From Cephaloticoccus primus (GTDB taxonomy: Bacteria; Verrucomicrobiota; Verrucomicrobiia; Opitutales; Opitutaceae): a DNA stretch of 64,000 nucleotides. A program made the translations under genes and the position numbers. Where the stretch lies: assembly GCF_001580015.1 (NCBI RefSeq), contig NZ_LSZQ01000011.1, positions 44,643 to 108,642 of the forward strand, given 5' to 3'. This document shows, piece after piece, positions 33,951 to 42,109 of the stretch; positions within the stretch are counted from its first letter, which is position 1; each line of letters opens with the position of its first letter. The notes under the pieces are model-generated. The model saw only the letters and a program-made list of their open reading frames with translations. It was not told where the DNA came from and made no database searches.

Positions 33951-34643
33951 TCAGGAGGCGAGGGCTTGGGCGCCCCAGGTGGCGTGGAGCCCGCACTCGC
34001 GCTTTTCGTCGGCCTTGGCCGGATCGTAGTAATCCCACTCGTTGGGCAGGCCGTGCTCGGCGAGGTAGGCTTTGAGCTGCGCGTCGCTCCAGTAGAAGAG
34101 CGGGCTGACCTTGAGCGTGCCGAAGTTTGGATCGGCGGAGACGATATCGAGCTCGGCGCGGTTTGGGTTTTGGCTTTGGCGCAGCGCGGTGATCCAGATT
34201 TTTGGCGCGAGCTCGCGCATGCCGCGCTGAAAGGGCTCCAGCTTCATTTGTGCGCTGAAGGTCTTGAGCCCGAGCTCGTCGGTGGGCGCGGGCACGGGGC
34301 CGTGGATGGCGTCGCGATGGGCGGCGCTGAGCCTCGGCAGATAGGGCTTCAGGTTGAGGCCGAGTCGGGCGCGGAGTGCCTCGGCGTGTGTGTAGGTGGC
34401 CGGGCGGTTGTAGCCGTGATCGACCCAGAGGACGGGGATGTCGGGCTGCGCCTGCGTGGCAAGGTGCAGGAGGACGGCCTCGTAGGGGCGAAAGTTGGTC
34501 GAGACGATCGCGCGGCCCGGGGCTTGGGCGAGCGCCCAGCGGAGAATCTCGCCGGGCGATTGTTCGCGGAGCTGGGCGTTGAGCGCGCGCAGCGCCTCGG
34601 CGTCGGTGGAGAGCAGCGTGTCGGCTGTGGTGGTCGTAGGCAT
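33951..34643 (-). CDS. cysH: Phosphoadenosine phosphosulfate reductase family protein
   Basis: 230 aa. Reduces (phospho)adenylyl sulfate to sulfite with thioredoxin. The N-terminal fold carries IVSTNFRPYEAVLLHL and VLWVDHGYNRP, then WITALRQSQNPNRAELD. The C-terminal KRECGLHATWG contains the catalytic cysteine. The CC and CxxC pairs that hold the [4Fe-4S] cluster of APS reductases are absent, so it should prefer PAPS. Yet no APS kinase (cysC) is in the window. It lies 39 bases after cysI. Confidence 0.9.
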   Translation of the reverse strand: MPTTTTADTLLSTDAEALRALNAQLREQSPGEILRWALAQAPGRAIVSTNFRPYEAVLLHLATQAQPDIPVLWVDHGYNRPATYTHAEALRARLGLNLKPYLPRLSAAHRDAIHGPVPAPTDELGLKTFSAQMKLEPFQRGMRELAPKIWITALRQSQNPNRAELDIVSADPNFGTLKVSPLFYWSDAQLKAYLAEHGLPNEWDYYDPAKADEKRECGLHATWGAQALAS

Positions 34644-34682
34644 GGCGGCGTCGGCGGCGGGGTGCGGTGCGCGGCGATTTTC

Positions 34683-36626
34683 CTAAGCTTCGACGAGGGC
34701 AGGCTCGGGCTTGGCAACTGGCGCCGAGCGCGGTGCGCCACTTGGCGCAGCGCTTTCGCCCTCAGTGGCGGCTGATGCCGTGCTGGCGGTGGAGGTAGTG
34801 CTGGTTGCTCCGGGGGAGCTGGCGCCTGCGGAAGTGGTGGTGCTGGCCTTGGCCTGTTCGCGCGCGGCGAGTGCAGCGGCTTTTTCGGCATCGGCCTTGG
34901 CCTTCTCGACGGCAGCCGCAGCGGCGGCGACTTCGAGCTCGGGCCAGATGACGCGCGCCGCGAAATCACCAAAGCGCTCGCCCGCCACGCGCTCGGCTTT
35001 CCAGCGGGCAAAGAGCGGGCCGAGCTCGGTCTCCACATCGGCCTCTTTGATCATCTCTTTAAAAACGCGGTTGAGGCGCGTGCCGGAGGCGTTGCCGCCG
35101 ATCCAGACTTGGTAGCGGCCGGGCGCTTTTCCGACGAAGGCGAGCTCGGCCATGTAAGGGCGCGCACAGCCGTTGGGGCAGCCAGTGCTGCGGATGATGA
35201 TTTCCTCGCCGCCGAGGCCGAGCTCGCCGCCCAGGCGGGCGATCCGGTCAATGAGGCCGGGGAGCATGCGCTCGGACTCTGCGAGCGCGAGGCCGCAGGT
35301 GGGCAGCGAGGGGCAGGCCATCGAGGCGGCGTGCAAGATCGGCGCCTGATTTTCGGTCTTCACGCCGTGCGTGGCGAGGAGCGCGTCGATGGCGGCACGG
35401 TCGCCCTCGGGGATGTTGGCGAGGATGACGTTTTGGTTGCCCGAGAGGCGAAACTCGATGTGGGGGAACTGCTCGGCGACCTGGCGCAGCGCGGTCTTCA
35501 GCGTGTGGCCTTCGCTGTCTTTGATCCGGCCGGTCTGCACATAGAGCGTGAGGAAGAGGCTGCCATCGACTGCGCGGTTCCAGCCGTAGAGATCGGCCGT
35601 GGTCGTAAACTCATAGGGCCGCGCCTCGCCGAGAAGCCCGCCGGTGCGGCGGTTGACCTCCGCGGTGACCCACTCGGCGCCTTTTTCCTGGACGACGTAT
35701 TTGAGCCGGGCGTGCTTGCGGTTTGTGCGGTCGCCGTAGTCGCGGTGGATGGTGAGGACGGCCTTGGCGACTTCGATCACGCCTTCGGGCTTGGTGAAGC
35801 CGATGAGGCTGGCGAGCCGCGGGAAGGTCTGCACCTGGCCGTGGCTGCGGCCCATGCCGCCGCCCACGACGACGTTGTAGCCGAGCAGCGTGTCGCCCTC
35901 GGTGATCGCGATGAAGCCCAGGTCGTTGGTCAACACGTCCATGTCGTTGACCGGCGGGATGACCAGCGAGGTCTTGAATTTGCGCGGCAGGTAGTGCTTG
36001 CCGTAGAGCGGGTCGACGAAGTTCTTGTTTTCCGGGTCGTCGAGATCGAGCTGTACGCCATCGATCCAGATGGAGTGGTAGGCCTTGGTCTGCGGGGCGA
36101 GCGCCTCGGCGAGCCGCACGCTGTCGCGGTAGACGATCTCGCGGGCGCGGGTCGTCGCCGGAGTGGGCGAGGCGGTGATGTTGCGATTTACGTCGCCGCA
36201 AGCCGCGAGCGTGGAGAGCAGCGAGTCGTTGATCCGCTTGACGAGCGGGCCCAGGCCGTGGAGCAGCACGCCGTGAAACTGGATGCTCTGGCGCGTAGTG
36301 AGCCGCATCGTGTTGTTGCCGTACTGGGTGGAGAGCTCGTCGAAGACCTGCCACTGGCTGGCGGTCATCACGCCTCCGGGGATCCGCGCGCGGATCATCA
36401 TCATGAACTTCTTGCCGGTCTTGCGCAGGTCGCGGTCGTCCTGCTGGTAGGCGCCGTGGAATTTTAAAAACTGCGTATCATCCTCCGAAAACCGGTCGGC
36501 TGTCGGATCGGCCATCGTGGCAGCGAGGTTGCCCGCAAGCGTGGGCACGGCATCCTTGAGGAGCTCGTTTTTGCTGAGTTTTGGGGCTTCGGGGCTTGCA
36601 GGGGAGGCGGTAGTAGCGGTGCTCAT
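34683..36626 (-). CDS. cysI: Sulfite reductase hemoprotein
   Basis: 647 aa siroheme and [4Fe-4S] enzyme reducing sulfite to sulfide by six electrons. N-terminal TQFLKFHGAYQQDDRD and TRQSIQFHGV, the repeat-type fold, and the cofactor cysteines CPSLPTC (C-x5-C) and GCPNGC (C-x3-C) are intact. No CysJ flavoprotein gene is adjacent, so the electron donor could be ferredoxin or an unlinked CysJ. The last 70 or so residues are an Ala/Ser/Thr/Gly-rich tail not found in family members; its DNA contains the palindrome GCGCCACTTGGCGC (34735-34748). Confidence 0.94.
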   Translation of the reverse strand: MSTATTASPASPEAPKLSKNELLKDAVPTLAGNLAATMADPTADRFSEDDTQFLKFHGAYQQDDRDLRKTGKKFMMMIRARIPGGVMTASQWQVFDELSTQYGNNTMRLTTRQSIQFHGVLLHGLGPLVKRINDSLLSTLAACGDVNRNITASPTPATTRAREIVYRDSVRLAEALAPQTKAYHSIWIDGVQLDLDDPENKNFVDPLYGKHYLPRKFKTSLVIPPVNDMDVLTNDLGFIAITEGDTLLGYNVVVGGGMGRSHGQVQTFPRLASLIGFTKPEGVIEVAKAVLTIHRDYGDRTNRKHARLKYVVQEKGAEWVTAEVNRRTGGLLGEARPYEFTTTADLYGWNRAVDGSLFLTLYVQTGRIKDSEGHTLKTALRQVAEQFPHIEFRLSGNQNVILANIPEGDRAAIDALLATHGVKTENQAPILHAASMACPSLPTCGLALAESERMLPGLIDRIARLGGELGLGGEEIIIRSTGCPNGCARPYMAELAFVGKAPGRYQVWIGGNASGTRLNRVFKEMIKEADVETELGPLFARWKAERVAGERFGDFAARVIWPELEVAAAAAAVEKAKADAEKAAALAAREQAKASTTTSAGASSPGATSTTSTASTASAATEGESAAPSGAPRSAPVAKPEPALVEA

Positions 36627-36659
36627 GTGAAAAGTGATGGGAAGAAATAGATTGATTAA

Positions 36660-36690
36660 TTTAGTTAAAGACTAAACTACTAAATTAGTA
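36660..36690. promoter_or_regulatory. Paired palindromes in the cysI/cobA divergent promoter region
   Basis: The 65-base gap is AT-rich in a GC-rich region and holds TTTAGT-N5-ACTAAA (36660-36676) and the adjacent perfect palindrome TACTAAATTAGTA (36678-36690), ending one base before the cobA ATG. It is probably an operator shared by the sulfate-assimilation and siroheme genes. Confidence 0.5.
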
Positions 36691-36691
36691 A

Positions 36692-37642
36692 ATGAGTAAA
36701 GAACAAATTTTCAATGCGGACGAGGGCGACATCTGGCAAGTGCCGAAGGGCCGTGTGACGCTGGTCGGCGCGGGGCCCGGCGCGCCGGATCTGATGACCA
36801 TCCGCGGGGAGCGCGCCCTCGCGCAGGCGGATGTGGTGGTTTATGACGACTTGGCAAATGCCGCACTGCTGGAGATTTGCCGTCCCGAGGTTCGGCGGAT
36901 TTACGTGGGCAAGCGCGCCGGGCAGCATTCGATGGCGCAGGCGCAGATTTCCCGAATCCTCGTCGAGGAGGCGGCGCGCGGGCAGCAGGTGGTGCGGCTG
37001 AAGGGCGGCGACCCGCTGGTTTTCGGGCGCGGCGGCGAGGAAATCGCGGCGCTGGCGGCAGCGGGGATCGCGCACGAAATCGTGCCAGGCGTGACGGCGG
37101 CGGTCGCCGCGGGGGCGAGTATCGGCGTGCCGCTCACGCACCGCGACCACGCCTCGGCCGTGGTGTTCGCGACCGGGCACGAGTGTTGCGGCAAGCGGCC
37201 CGGGCAGGCGCGCGTAAACTGGGCGGCGCTGGCGAGCAGCGGTGCCACGCTGTGCATCTACATGGGCGTGCGGCGGCTGGCCGAGATCGTGACCGCGCTG
37301 CTGGATGGCGGGCTGGCGGGCTCGACACCCGTGGCGATCGTCTCAAACGCGACCCTGCCGAGCCAGGAGCAGCACACGACCACGCTGGAGCAGGCGCCAT
37401 TTTTTGCCGCCACGCTCAAGGGCAAGCCTTCGTTGATCATCGTGGGCGAGGTCGCCGCTTGGGCCGCAGCGCAACGGCAGGGCGAAGACGCTGCGGTAGG
37501 TGCTGCGGAGCAGGTCGCGGCGGTGGTCAGTATGGCAGGCGCGGAGGGTGCCGAGGCGGCTGCGGGCACTTCGTTTTCATCGCCCGAATTGCTGTCACTC
37601 GCAGGCCGCCGCGCTTCGCTTCTCGAAGCGGTCGCAAGCTGA
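36692..37642 (+). CDS. cobA: Uroporphyrinogen-III C-methyltransferase
   Basis: 316 aa SAM-dependent methylase that makes precorrin-2, the siroheme precursor. Landmarks: VTLVGAGPGAPDLMT, VVYDDLAN, YVGKRAGQHSMAQ, VVRLKGGDPLVFGRGGEE, VPGVTAAVAAGA and LCIYMGVRRL. The catalytic domain ends near residue 255; an Ala-rich tail of about 60 residues follows. It is not fused to the CysG dehydrogenase/chelatase domain. Divergent from cysI and followed by a CbiX-like gene, it clearly supplies siroheme to sulfite reductase. Confidence 0.94.
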   Translation: MSKEQIFNADEGDIWQVPKGRVTLVGAGPGAPDLMTIRGERALAQADVVVYDDLANAALLEICRPEVRRIYVGKRAGQHSMAQAQISRILVEEAARGQQVVRLKGGDPLVFGRGGEEIAALAAAGIAHEIVPGVTAAVAAGASIGVPLTHRDHASAVVFATGHECCGKRPGQARVNWAALASSGATLCIYMGVRRLAEIVTALLDGGLAGSTPVAIVSNATLPSQEQHTTTLEQAPFFAATLKGKPSLIIVGEVAAWAAAQRQGEDAAVGAAEQVAAVVSMAGAEGAEAAAGTSFSSPELLSLAGRRASLLEAVAS

Positions 37643-37679
37643 GCGCGTGGAAAACCAGGCGGAAGAGCGAGGCACCGGC

Positions 37680-38693
37680 GTGAAAATCCTCTTGGTCGAT
37701 AACGGCTCGCTGGAGCCCAAGGCAGTACTCGCCCTGCGGACGGTCGCGCGTGCCCTGTCGCGGAAAGTGGGCCGCGAAGTCGTGCCAGTGCCGCTGGCGC
37801 ATTCCGATAAAATCGCGCCCGCCAATCTCGGCGGCGTGCCCGCGCCAGTGGTCGAATCGTTTTTGCGCGTGGCACTGGCGGCGGGGGAACGCGAGTTCGT
37901 GATACTGCCATTTTTTGTGGGCCCAAGCCTGGCGGTGACCCGGGCCCTGCCGATTCTCGTCGAAAAGCTGCGCGCGGAGCTGCCCGCAAGCGCAGCAGCC
38001 GAGTTTGCCGTGGGCATCGCGCCCGCGCTGCACGAAGCGGGCGATACGACGCTGACGCAGATTTTGACCGAGCGCGTGCGCGCAGCTCTCCGCGACTATG
38101 AGGCGGCATTACCCGCAGGGGCGGAATTTTCCGAAACCCGCTTTCGCGCGCGCGTGGCACTGGTGGATCACGGCAGCCCGACGCGGGCAGTCACGCAAGT
38201 ACGCGACGAAGTCGCCGCACGGCTCGCCGAGAGCCTGGCTGGAGAAGTCGCCGAAGTCGTCGCGTGCAGCATGGAGCGACGGTCGGGAGCGGAATACGAC
38301 TTTAACGAACCCTTGCTCGAAAACGTGCTGGCGCGGCCAGAATGGTGTGCACAAGGCAGCAACGCAGGAGGCGCTACAGCTGCGCACTCAACCGCTACGG
38401 GGCAAACGCCGCGCACGAACCTCGTGATCGTGGCCCCACTATTTTTGCTGCCCGGGCGACATGCGGGCCCCGGCGGCGACATCGCGCAAATCTGCGCCCG
38501 AGCCCGTGATGCCTCGGAAACTGCGGAGGGAATTTTTTCGCGCGGGCGGCGGCCCGGCGCTGCTCCAGCCCGCATCACGTCGGCCCATTCACACACCGTA
38601 CAAACGAAGCCACTGTGGGTACAGGAGCCCTCTGGAGCGCATCCGCTGCTCGTGGAACTCCTCGCCCGCCGCCTGACCTCTACGCTGCGATAG
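37680..38693 (+). CDS. CbiX-like sirohydrochlorin chelatase, two-domain, N-half degenerate
   Basis: 337 aa from a GTG at 37680 with a purine-rich site upstream; a GTG at 37647 is possible. Two CbiX-type halves are visible. The C-terminal half keeps the catalytic motif (VALVDHGSPTRAV) and a second histidine (LFLLPGRHAGPGGDI). The N-terminal half has Asn in place of His (LLVDNGSLEPKA) and lacks the GxH motif. The likely role is iron insertion into sirohydrochlorin for siroheme, as it follows cobA by 37 bases. The precorrin-2 dehydrogenase step is not encoded here. Confidence 0.78.
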   Translation: MKILLVDNGSLEPKAVLALRTVARALSRKVGREVVPVPLAHSDKIAPANLGGVPAPVVESFLRVALAAGEREFVILPFFVGPSLAVTRALPILVEKLRAELPASAAAEFAVGIAPALHEAGDTTLTQILTERVRAALRDYEAALPAGAEFSETRFRARVALVDHGSPTRAVTQVRDEVAARLAESLAGEVAEVVACSMERRSGAEYDFNEPLLENVLARPEWCAQGSNAGGATAAHSTATGQTPRTNLVIVAPLFLLPGRHAGPGGDIAQICARARDASETAEGIFSRGRRPGAAPARITSAHSHTVQTKPLWVQEPSGAHPLLVELLARRLTSTLR

Positions 38694-38727
38694 CCCGCTC
38701 CGAGAGTTGGAATAGCCTGCTCCGAGA

Positions 38728-38823
38728 ATTACTCATAAGTTCGTAACTTGTGAAACATATAACTAGAATTTAGTTTTAATTATCAATGAGTTATGAATCT
38801 AAAGTATCTGCCAAGTTACTGAC
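38728..38823 (+). repeat. 96-bp AT-rich repeat, copy 2
   Basis: Matches the reverse complement of 17603-17698. It shares the central TTAATTATCAATGAGTTAT and the block AATCTAAAGTATCT. It lies between the CbiX-like gene and the acyltransferase pseudogene. The remaining gap, to 38985, holds nothing I can name. Confidence 0.75.
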
Positions 38824-38985
38824 TTCTGTGTAGTGAGGGGGGCGAAGTTCTCCTCATTTCTACCTGATGCGGCGTGGCCAACCGTCCGCTCTGCACCGCT
38901 TGCCCGCTCGACTGGCAGTTGAGGAACTGCGTTTTAACATTGGCGGGAGCCACCTGGTCCGTAGCTGTGAGAGGCTTTGCCCCCG

Positions 38986-40060
38986 ATGAGCTCCACCCCT
39001 GCTACCGCAGCCTCTCCGGCTTCCCTCGCCTCCAGCCCCTCAAAACGCTTCAGCGAAATCGACAGCCTGCGCGCCATCGCCTGTGCACTGGTGATCGTGT
39101 CGCATACAGTCGTCATGGATGGTGAGGGAGGTTATGCTATTTGGGGTATCGGGAATCTTGGTGTATCGATATTTTTTGCAATCAGTGGATTTGTGATTCC
39201 CAGTTCTTTAAGGGGGGGCGCGTTGGCAGGGAGTGAAATATTTTGCGATCCGCCGTTTTTGGAGGCTGTTTCCATCCTTTTGGGTTGCGCTGCTACTTAC
39301 CTGGTTGATTGGCCAATATTCTACTGAACAGTGGTTTTGGGATTTGATGATGTTACCTAGTATTGGGCCTGGGAAGACTAGTTTTCTGCACTTTTGGACG
39401 CTGGAGGTAGAGCTATTATTTTACATTGCTGTTGCTCTTCTTTTTTTTACCTTTGGCCGCCTTCGGCGGGAGGTGCTGTTTGCAGCTTACATCTCAACCG
39501 GACTATGTATTTTGTATAAAGGCTTTCTGTCGGGAGTAATGTTTAAGTCTCCACTTTTGGCTTTCTTAATGATGTTTTGGGGGGCTCTTTGTCGCAGTTT
39601 TTTATATTTCAAATTTTATCGATGGAGCTGGCTTGCACCAGTAAAAGGAGTAGACTGGGCACGGTCTGTTATGTTTGGCCTCCTTACTGCCCCTTTAGTT
39701 TTTCGCCCTATAGTACACTTTTTCTTGCCCCATTTGGGGGGCGATCGCCCTAATTGGCTGAGATTGGTATCAGTTTTTGCCGCCTTTGGGTTTCTTTTTT
39801 GGGTAGTTTTTAAGCCCGTGAGAATTGGGTGGCTGTCGAGCGTTGGCCGATGGACGTATTCGACCTATTTGCTGCATCTTGTCGTGATAATGGCGGTTCA
39901 TTGGGTGGGGCAGTTCCCCTTCTTTAGCGGACTCTACCGCATACCGCTATTTTTTACGTTCCTGGTGTTGATAATCTCTTTCGCAGTCGGGGCGGTGGCG
40001 TATCGGTGGATTGAGCAGCCGAGTGATGCCATCGGGAAGCGGTTGGCGGCGGGGCGCTAA
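38986..40060 (+). pseudogene. Acyltransferase family 3 gene, frameshifted at a G7 tract
   Basis: Membrane acyltransferase (OafA/Acyltransf_3 type) that would O-acylate a surface polysaccharide. The N-terminal part from ATG 38986 has EIDSLRAIACALVIVSH and FFAISGFVIPSSLRGG. After the seven G at 39212-39218 the family sequence continues in the next frame (KYFAIRRFWRLFPSFWVALL, then FLHFWTLEVELLFY, TYSTYLLHLVV). Removing one G restores one reading frame with RGARWQGVKYFAIRRF. It may be a phase-variable tract, a recent mutation or a sequencing error. Low GC compared with neighbours suggests acquisition. Confidence 0.82.
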
Positions 40061-40134
40061 ATGCTCCAGTGTTCTCTCGCTCCTGAGTGTCCGGTAAATC
40101 GGCAAATGGGGAGGCTGCGGGGCCAGGTTTGTAG

Positions 40135-40878
40135 TCAGCGTGGAGGGGCGAGGCGGTCGCAGATGATTGCGGCGGCGATTGCGGCGTTGAGTGACTCGGC
40201 GGCGCCGTAGCGCGGGATCGTAATGGTGCGCGTGATGTGTGGGCGCAGCGCGGGGGAGAGGCCTTGCCCTTCGCTGCCGATGACGATGACCGCATCCGAT
40301 AGGGCGGCCATGGCGTGCACGTTGTCACCAGCCAGGTCGCAGCCGAGGATCGGGAGCGTGTGGCCCGCGCTGTGCGCGGAGGCGCGGGTTTCCGCCAGCA
40401 GCGGGGCGAGTGTGGCGGTGTAGCAGGCGACTCGGGCGAAGGAGCCTTTGCTGGCGTTGATCACTTTTTGTGAAAACAGGTCGGCGCAGTCGGGCGAGAG
40501 GATGACACGGTCGATGGCGTACCAATCGGCGACTCGCAGGAGTGTGCCCACGTTTCCCGGGTCCTGGATCCGGTCGAGGGCGAGGCTGAGGCCGTGTCGC
40601 AGTGCGCCTTCGGGGAGTGTGGGGCGGTGAATCCGGCCCAGCGCGAGGACGCTGCTGGGGGTGGGGAAGTGGCTGGCGCGGGCCATCTCGGCAGCGCTGA
40701 GCGTGTGCGTGCGCGGGCCGCTCCATTGCTCGGTGGCGTAGATTTTGTGGAGTGGCAGGCCGGCCGCGAGGAGCTCGCCAACGACTTTCTCGCCTTCGAC
40801 GACGAAGAGGCCCTGCGCTTCGCGGGTTTTCTTGTCGCGCAGCGAGCGAAGTTTCTGGAGTTCGGCTTTGGAGGGCAT
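40135..40878 (-). CDS. TrmH/SpoU-family RNA 2'-O-methyltransferase
   Basis: 247 aa. An N-terminal substrate-binding domain (LFVVEGEKVVGELLAAGLP) is followed by the knotted SPOUT domain with the three family motifs: LALDRIQDPGNVGTLLRVAD, VIVIGSEGQGLSP and IPRYGAAESLNAAIAAAI. Members methylate ribose in tRNA or 23S rRNA. The target here cannot be told, although the layout resembles the RlmB-like/TsnR group. Convergent with the acyltransferase pseudogene. Confidence 0.9.
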   Translation of the reverse strand: MPSKAELQKLRSLRDKKTREAQGLFVVEGEKVVGELLAAGLPLHKIYATEQWSGPRTHTLSAAEMARASHFPTPSSVLALGRIHRPTLPEGALRHGLSLALDRIQDPGNVGTLLRVADWYAIDRVILSPDCADLFSQKVINASKGSFARVACYTATLAPLLAETRASAHSAGHTLPILGCDLAGDNVHAMAALSDAVIVIGSEGQGLSPALRPHITRTITIPRYGAAESLNAAIAAAIICDRLAPPR

Positions 40879-40949
40879 GGGGCAGGGAGGTGTGGGCCGA
40901 CTTTTCCCGGGAGGGGGGGGCGCAGTCGCGTGCGTGCGGGTGTTGGGTC

Positions 40950-41927
40950 TCAGGGCGTCGCGCCGCTCGCGGACTGACCGGTTTCTTGCGAAAGCCGGTA
41001 GCGCAGAAGTGGGGCGGGGAGGCCCTCGGTCGTCACGTAGATCTCTTGGCCGTCGGGGGAGAAGCAGAGGCCTTCGGCTTGCGGGAGATTGTGCGCGGCC
41101 AGTTGTTGCCCGCCGCGCGCGAAGGCGCTGGCCCAGTCTTCGCCTTCGCGGCGTTCGTAGAGGTAAACTTCGCCGTAAGTGAGGACGGCGGCGCGGAGGC
41201 CGTCGCGGCTGATGTCGAGGCTACAGACTTGCGCACGCCACTTCCCCCAAGGGACAGACATTCGCGAAATGAGGCCGCTGGGCTCGGCGATCCCGTTAAC
41301 GGGGCCGACTGTTTCGGCACGCAGAGGCGCGCCGCTGTTTTCGGGGAAGAGCGGCAAGCGGTATGCCACGGGCGGTTTGGTGCGCTTGGAGATCACATAG
41401 ATCGCCCGCTCGGTCGTATCGACGGCGAGGCTCTCGCAATCGCGCGGGCCATCTGGATAGACGTAGCGGATGATGCGCTCGGGCTTGGCGAACAGCTCGT
41501 GGCTGGGCGAGAGCTCGGCGGGGTCCGGCTCGGCGATCACGTAGAGAACGCACTCGGGGTAAGTGGCGCTGTTGTCGCCGACATCGGCGGCGATCAGGTA
41601 GGCGCGGCCATCGATTTGGTAGCTGGCGACGTCCTCCCAATCGCGGTTTGTGGCGCCTTCGATCCGCACGCTGCCGCGGTGGCGGCCTTGGGCGTCGACG
41701 GCATAGAGTACGGGGGCATTGCCGCTGTCGTTGTTCGTCCAGAGCAGGCCCGACTCGCTATAAGAGTGGGCGAGCCCGCTGGCTTCGTTGATCTGTGGCT
41801 CGGTGATTTGCCCAAGTGTTTCCGGGCCCTGCCAGCTAGGCGAGTTTGAGTCCGCCTTGGCGGAGCGGGGCCCGGAGGGGAGCAACGAAAGCGCAAGTAC
41901 GGTGCACAAAAGGAGGCGGCGACTCAT
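40950..41927 (-). CDS. Secreted beta-propeller-like protein of unknown function
   Basis: 325 aa from ATG 41927. A signal peptide (LLLCTVLALSLLPSGPRSAKA) is followed by repeats resembling propeller blades: INEASGLAHSYSESGLLWTN, DWEDVASYQIDGRAYLIAAD, DCESLAVDTTERAIYVIS and AEGLCFSPDGQEIYVTTEG. These suggest a periplasmic or extracellular protein. I do not recognise a defined family or catalytic residues. Confidence 0.75.
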   Translation of the reverse strand: MSRRLLLCTVLALSLLPSGPRSAKADSNSPSWQGPETLGQITEPQINEASGLAHSYSESGLLWTNNDSGNAPVLYAVDAQGRHRGSVRIEGATNRDWEDVASYQIDGRAYLIAADVGDNSATYPECVLYVIAEPDPAELSPSHELFAKPERIIRYVYPDGPRDCESLAVDTTERAIYVISKRTKPPVAYRLPLFPENSGAPLRAETVGPVNGIAEPSGLISRMSVPWGKWRAQVCSLDISRDGLRAAVLTYGEVYLYERREGEDWASAFARGGQQLAAHNLPQAEGLCFSPDGQEIYVTTEGLPAPLLRYRLSQETGQSASGATP

Positions 41928-42109
41928 GGGGAAACAAAGCGCGTGAGTCCGCGCGTCCGCGCAAGGGCGCATTTGGGCGGCTTGTGTCTTAAAAGTGTGC
42001 CTACTTCGGGCGCGCACATGGGGTTGCTCCTTGTGGGTTTTGCGTACTCTCTGGTGCGTACTTTCCCGAGCTTCATAGTTCTGCTCTCACCTCAACCCCG
42101 TCCCCCATA

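Noticed and set aside
33951..34643. APS reductase (Fe-S type) identity for CysH
   Set aside because: The two cysteine pairs that bind the [4Fe-4S] cluster are missing; only the ECGLH cysteine remains.
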